Assembly: GCF_016901135.1 (NCBI RefSeq)
Contig: NZ_JAFEVL010000025.1
Span: forward strand, 54,527 to 118,526
From: Martinezella lusitana
GTDB taxonomy: Bacteria; Pseudomonadota; Alphaproteobacteria; Rhizobiales; Rhizobiaceae
Length of the DNA stretch: 64,000 nucleotides
Direction of reading: 5' to 3'
Shown: positions 63,805 to 64,000 of the stretch, one piece after another
Layout of the letters: every line of letters begins with the position of its first letter
Numbering within the stretch: the stretch's first letter is position 1
The notes under the pieces: generated by a model
Told to the model about the DNA's origin: nothing
Database searches by the model: none
Seen by the model: only the letters and a program-made list of their open reading frames with translations
Position numbers and translations under genes: made by a program

Positions 63805-64000
63805 TCAATACAAAAACTAAAGAACCTGATCCAGTCAGTGCCGCCGGGCTTTCTTGTCGATTCGGCTTGGACAGCGCGGCATGCGATCTCACGGCAATCT
63901 GTATCGGCGTATATCAAACAGGGTTGGCTCGAGCGGATCGCGAAAGGCGTCTACCGCCGCCCATTCTCCGCAAGAGAAACGTCGGAAGCCAGGACGGGCT
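63793..64000 (+). CDS. AbiEi-type antitoxin, N-terminal part (cut by window end)
   Basis: Sixty-nine residues of a longer protein run off the window. The start MSRQSIQKLKNLIQSVPPGF, then LVDSAWTAR and ISRQSVSAYIKQGWLERIAKGVYRRP, matches the winged-helix N-terminus of AbiEi-family antitoxins (AbiEi_3/AbiEi_4 N-terminal domain). AbiE is a type IV toxin-antitoxin system whose toxin AbiEii is a nucleotidyltransferase; that gene should lie beyond position 64000. The lower AT-rich leader differs from its neighbours. Confidence 0.7.
   Translation, partial: MSRQSIQKLKNLIQSVPPGFLVDSAWTARHAISRQSVSAYIKQGWLERIAKGVYRRPFSARETSEARTG

Noticed and set aside
1..64000. tRNA, rRNA or riboswitch genes
   Set aside because: Reading both strands I found no cloverleaf with a TTCGAATC-type arm in the right context, no rRNA segments and no riboswitch aptamer I could recognise. 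A covariance-model scan would be the decisive test.

Overview
The window looks like part of a large conjugative plasmid (or plasmid-like island) of a Rhizobiales alphaproteobacterium in the Rhizobium/Agrobacterium/Sinorhizobium/Mesorhizobium range. The evidence is a Ti-type transfer region (traAFBH divergent from traCDG around a rhizobial oriT), a LuxR-type regulator with a tra-box-like site, an IalB-family protein, DUF736/DUF1419/DUF7007/WGR plasmid proteins, high-GC codon use and no rRNA, tRNA or core genes. No repABC, trb/virB mating-pore genes or AHL synthase are present, so the element extends beyond the window.

Layout. 0.2-9 kb: an XRE regulator, then a minus-strand operon for peptide import and breakdown (substrate-binding protein, two permeases, a fused double ATPase, a CapA-like phosphoesterase and a PepT tripeptidase). 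9-11.8 kb: small XRE regulators, a HipA/HipB-type module with the toxin gene first, and a decayed IS3-family element. 11.9-29.9 kb: a minus-strand two-partner-secretion operon, in transcription order an IalB-family protein, a TpsB/CdiB transporter, a small lipoprotein, a 4569-residue CdiA-like exoprotein ending in a barnase-type RNase, a barstar-type immunity protein and two paralogous orphan immunity-like genes. This looks like a contact-dependent inhibition (CDI) system and is the most striking locus here. 30.3-36.4 kb: a second HipA/HipB pair, a GNAT enzyme, a two-gene unit (SAM methyltransferase plus a protein resembling a divergent BshC) behind a dense palindromic control region, and a TacT/TacA-type pair.

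36.5-46.1 kb: the LuxR regulator, traH, traB, traF and traA on the minus strand, then oriT and a tra box, then traC, traD and traG on the plus strand. 46.5-63.1 kb: plasmid housekeeping and anti-defence genes, namely DUF736, HU, WGR, a ParB-domain protein, an AlbA/Schlafen-type protein, a 1695-residue DarB-like methyltransferase-helicase, DUF1419 and a toprim protein. Three genes here (nuclease, VOC/glyoxalase, DUF7007) are broken by single-base frameshifts. The window ends in the start of an AbiEi-type antitoxin gene.

Together the genes describe an element that can be mobilised by its own relaxase and coupling protein under probable quorum control, holds itself in the host through up to four toxin-antitoxin modules, may protect incoming DNA through the DarB-like protein, and gives its host a contact-dependent antibacterial weapon plus peptide uptake. 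Functions are inferred from sequence reading alone; no database search was run.
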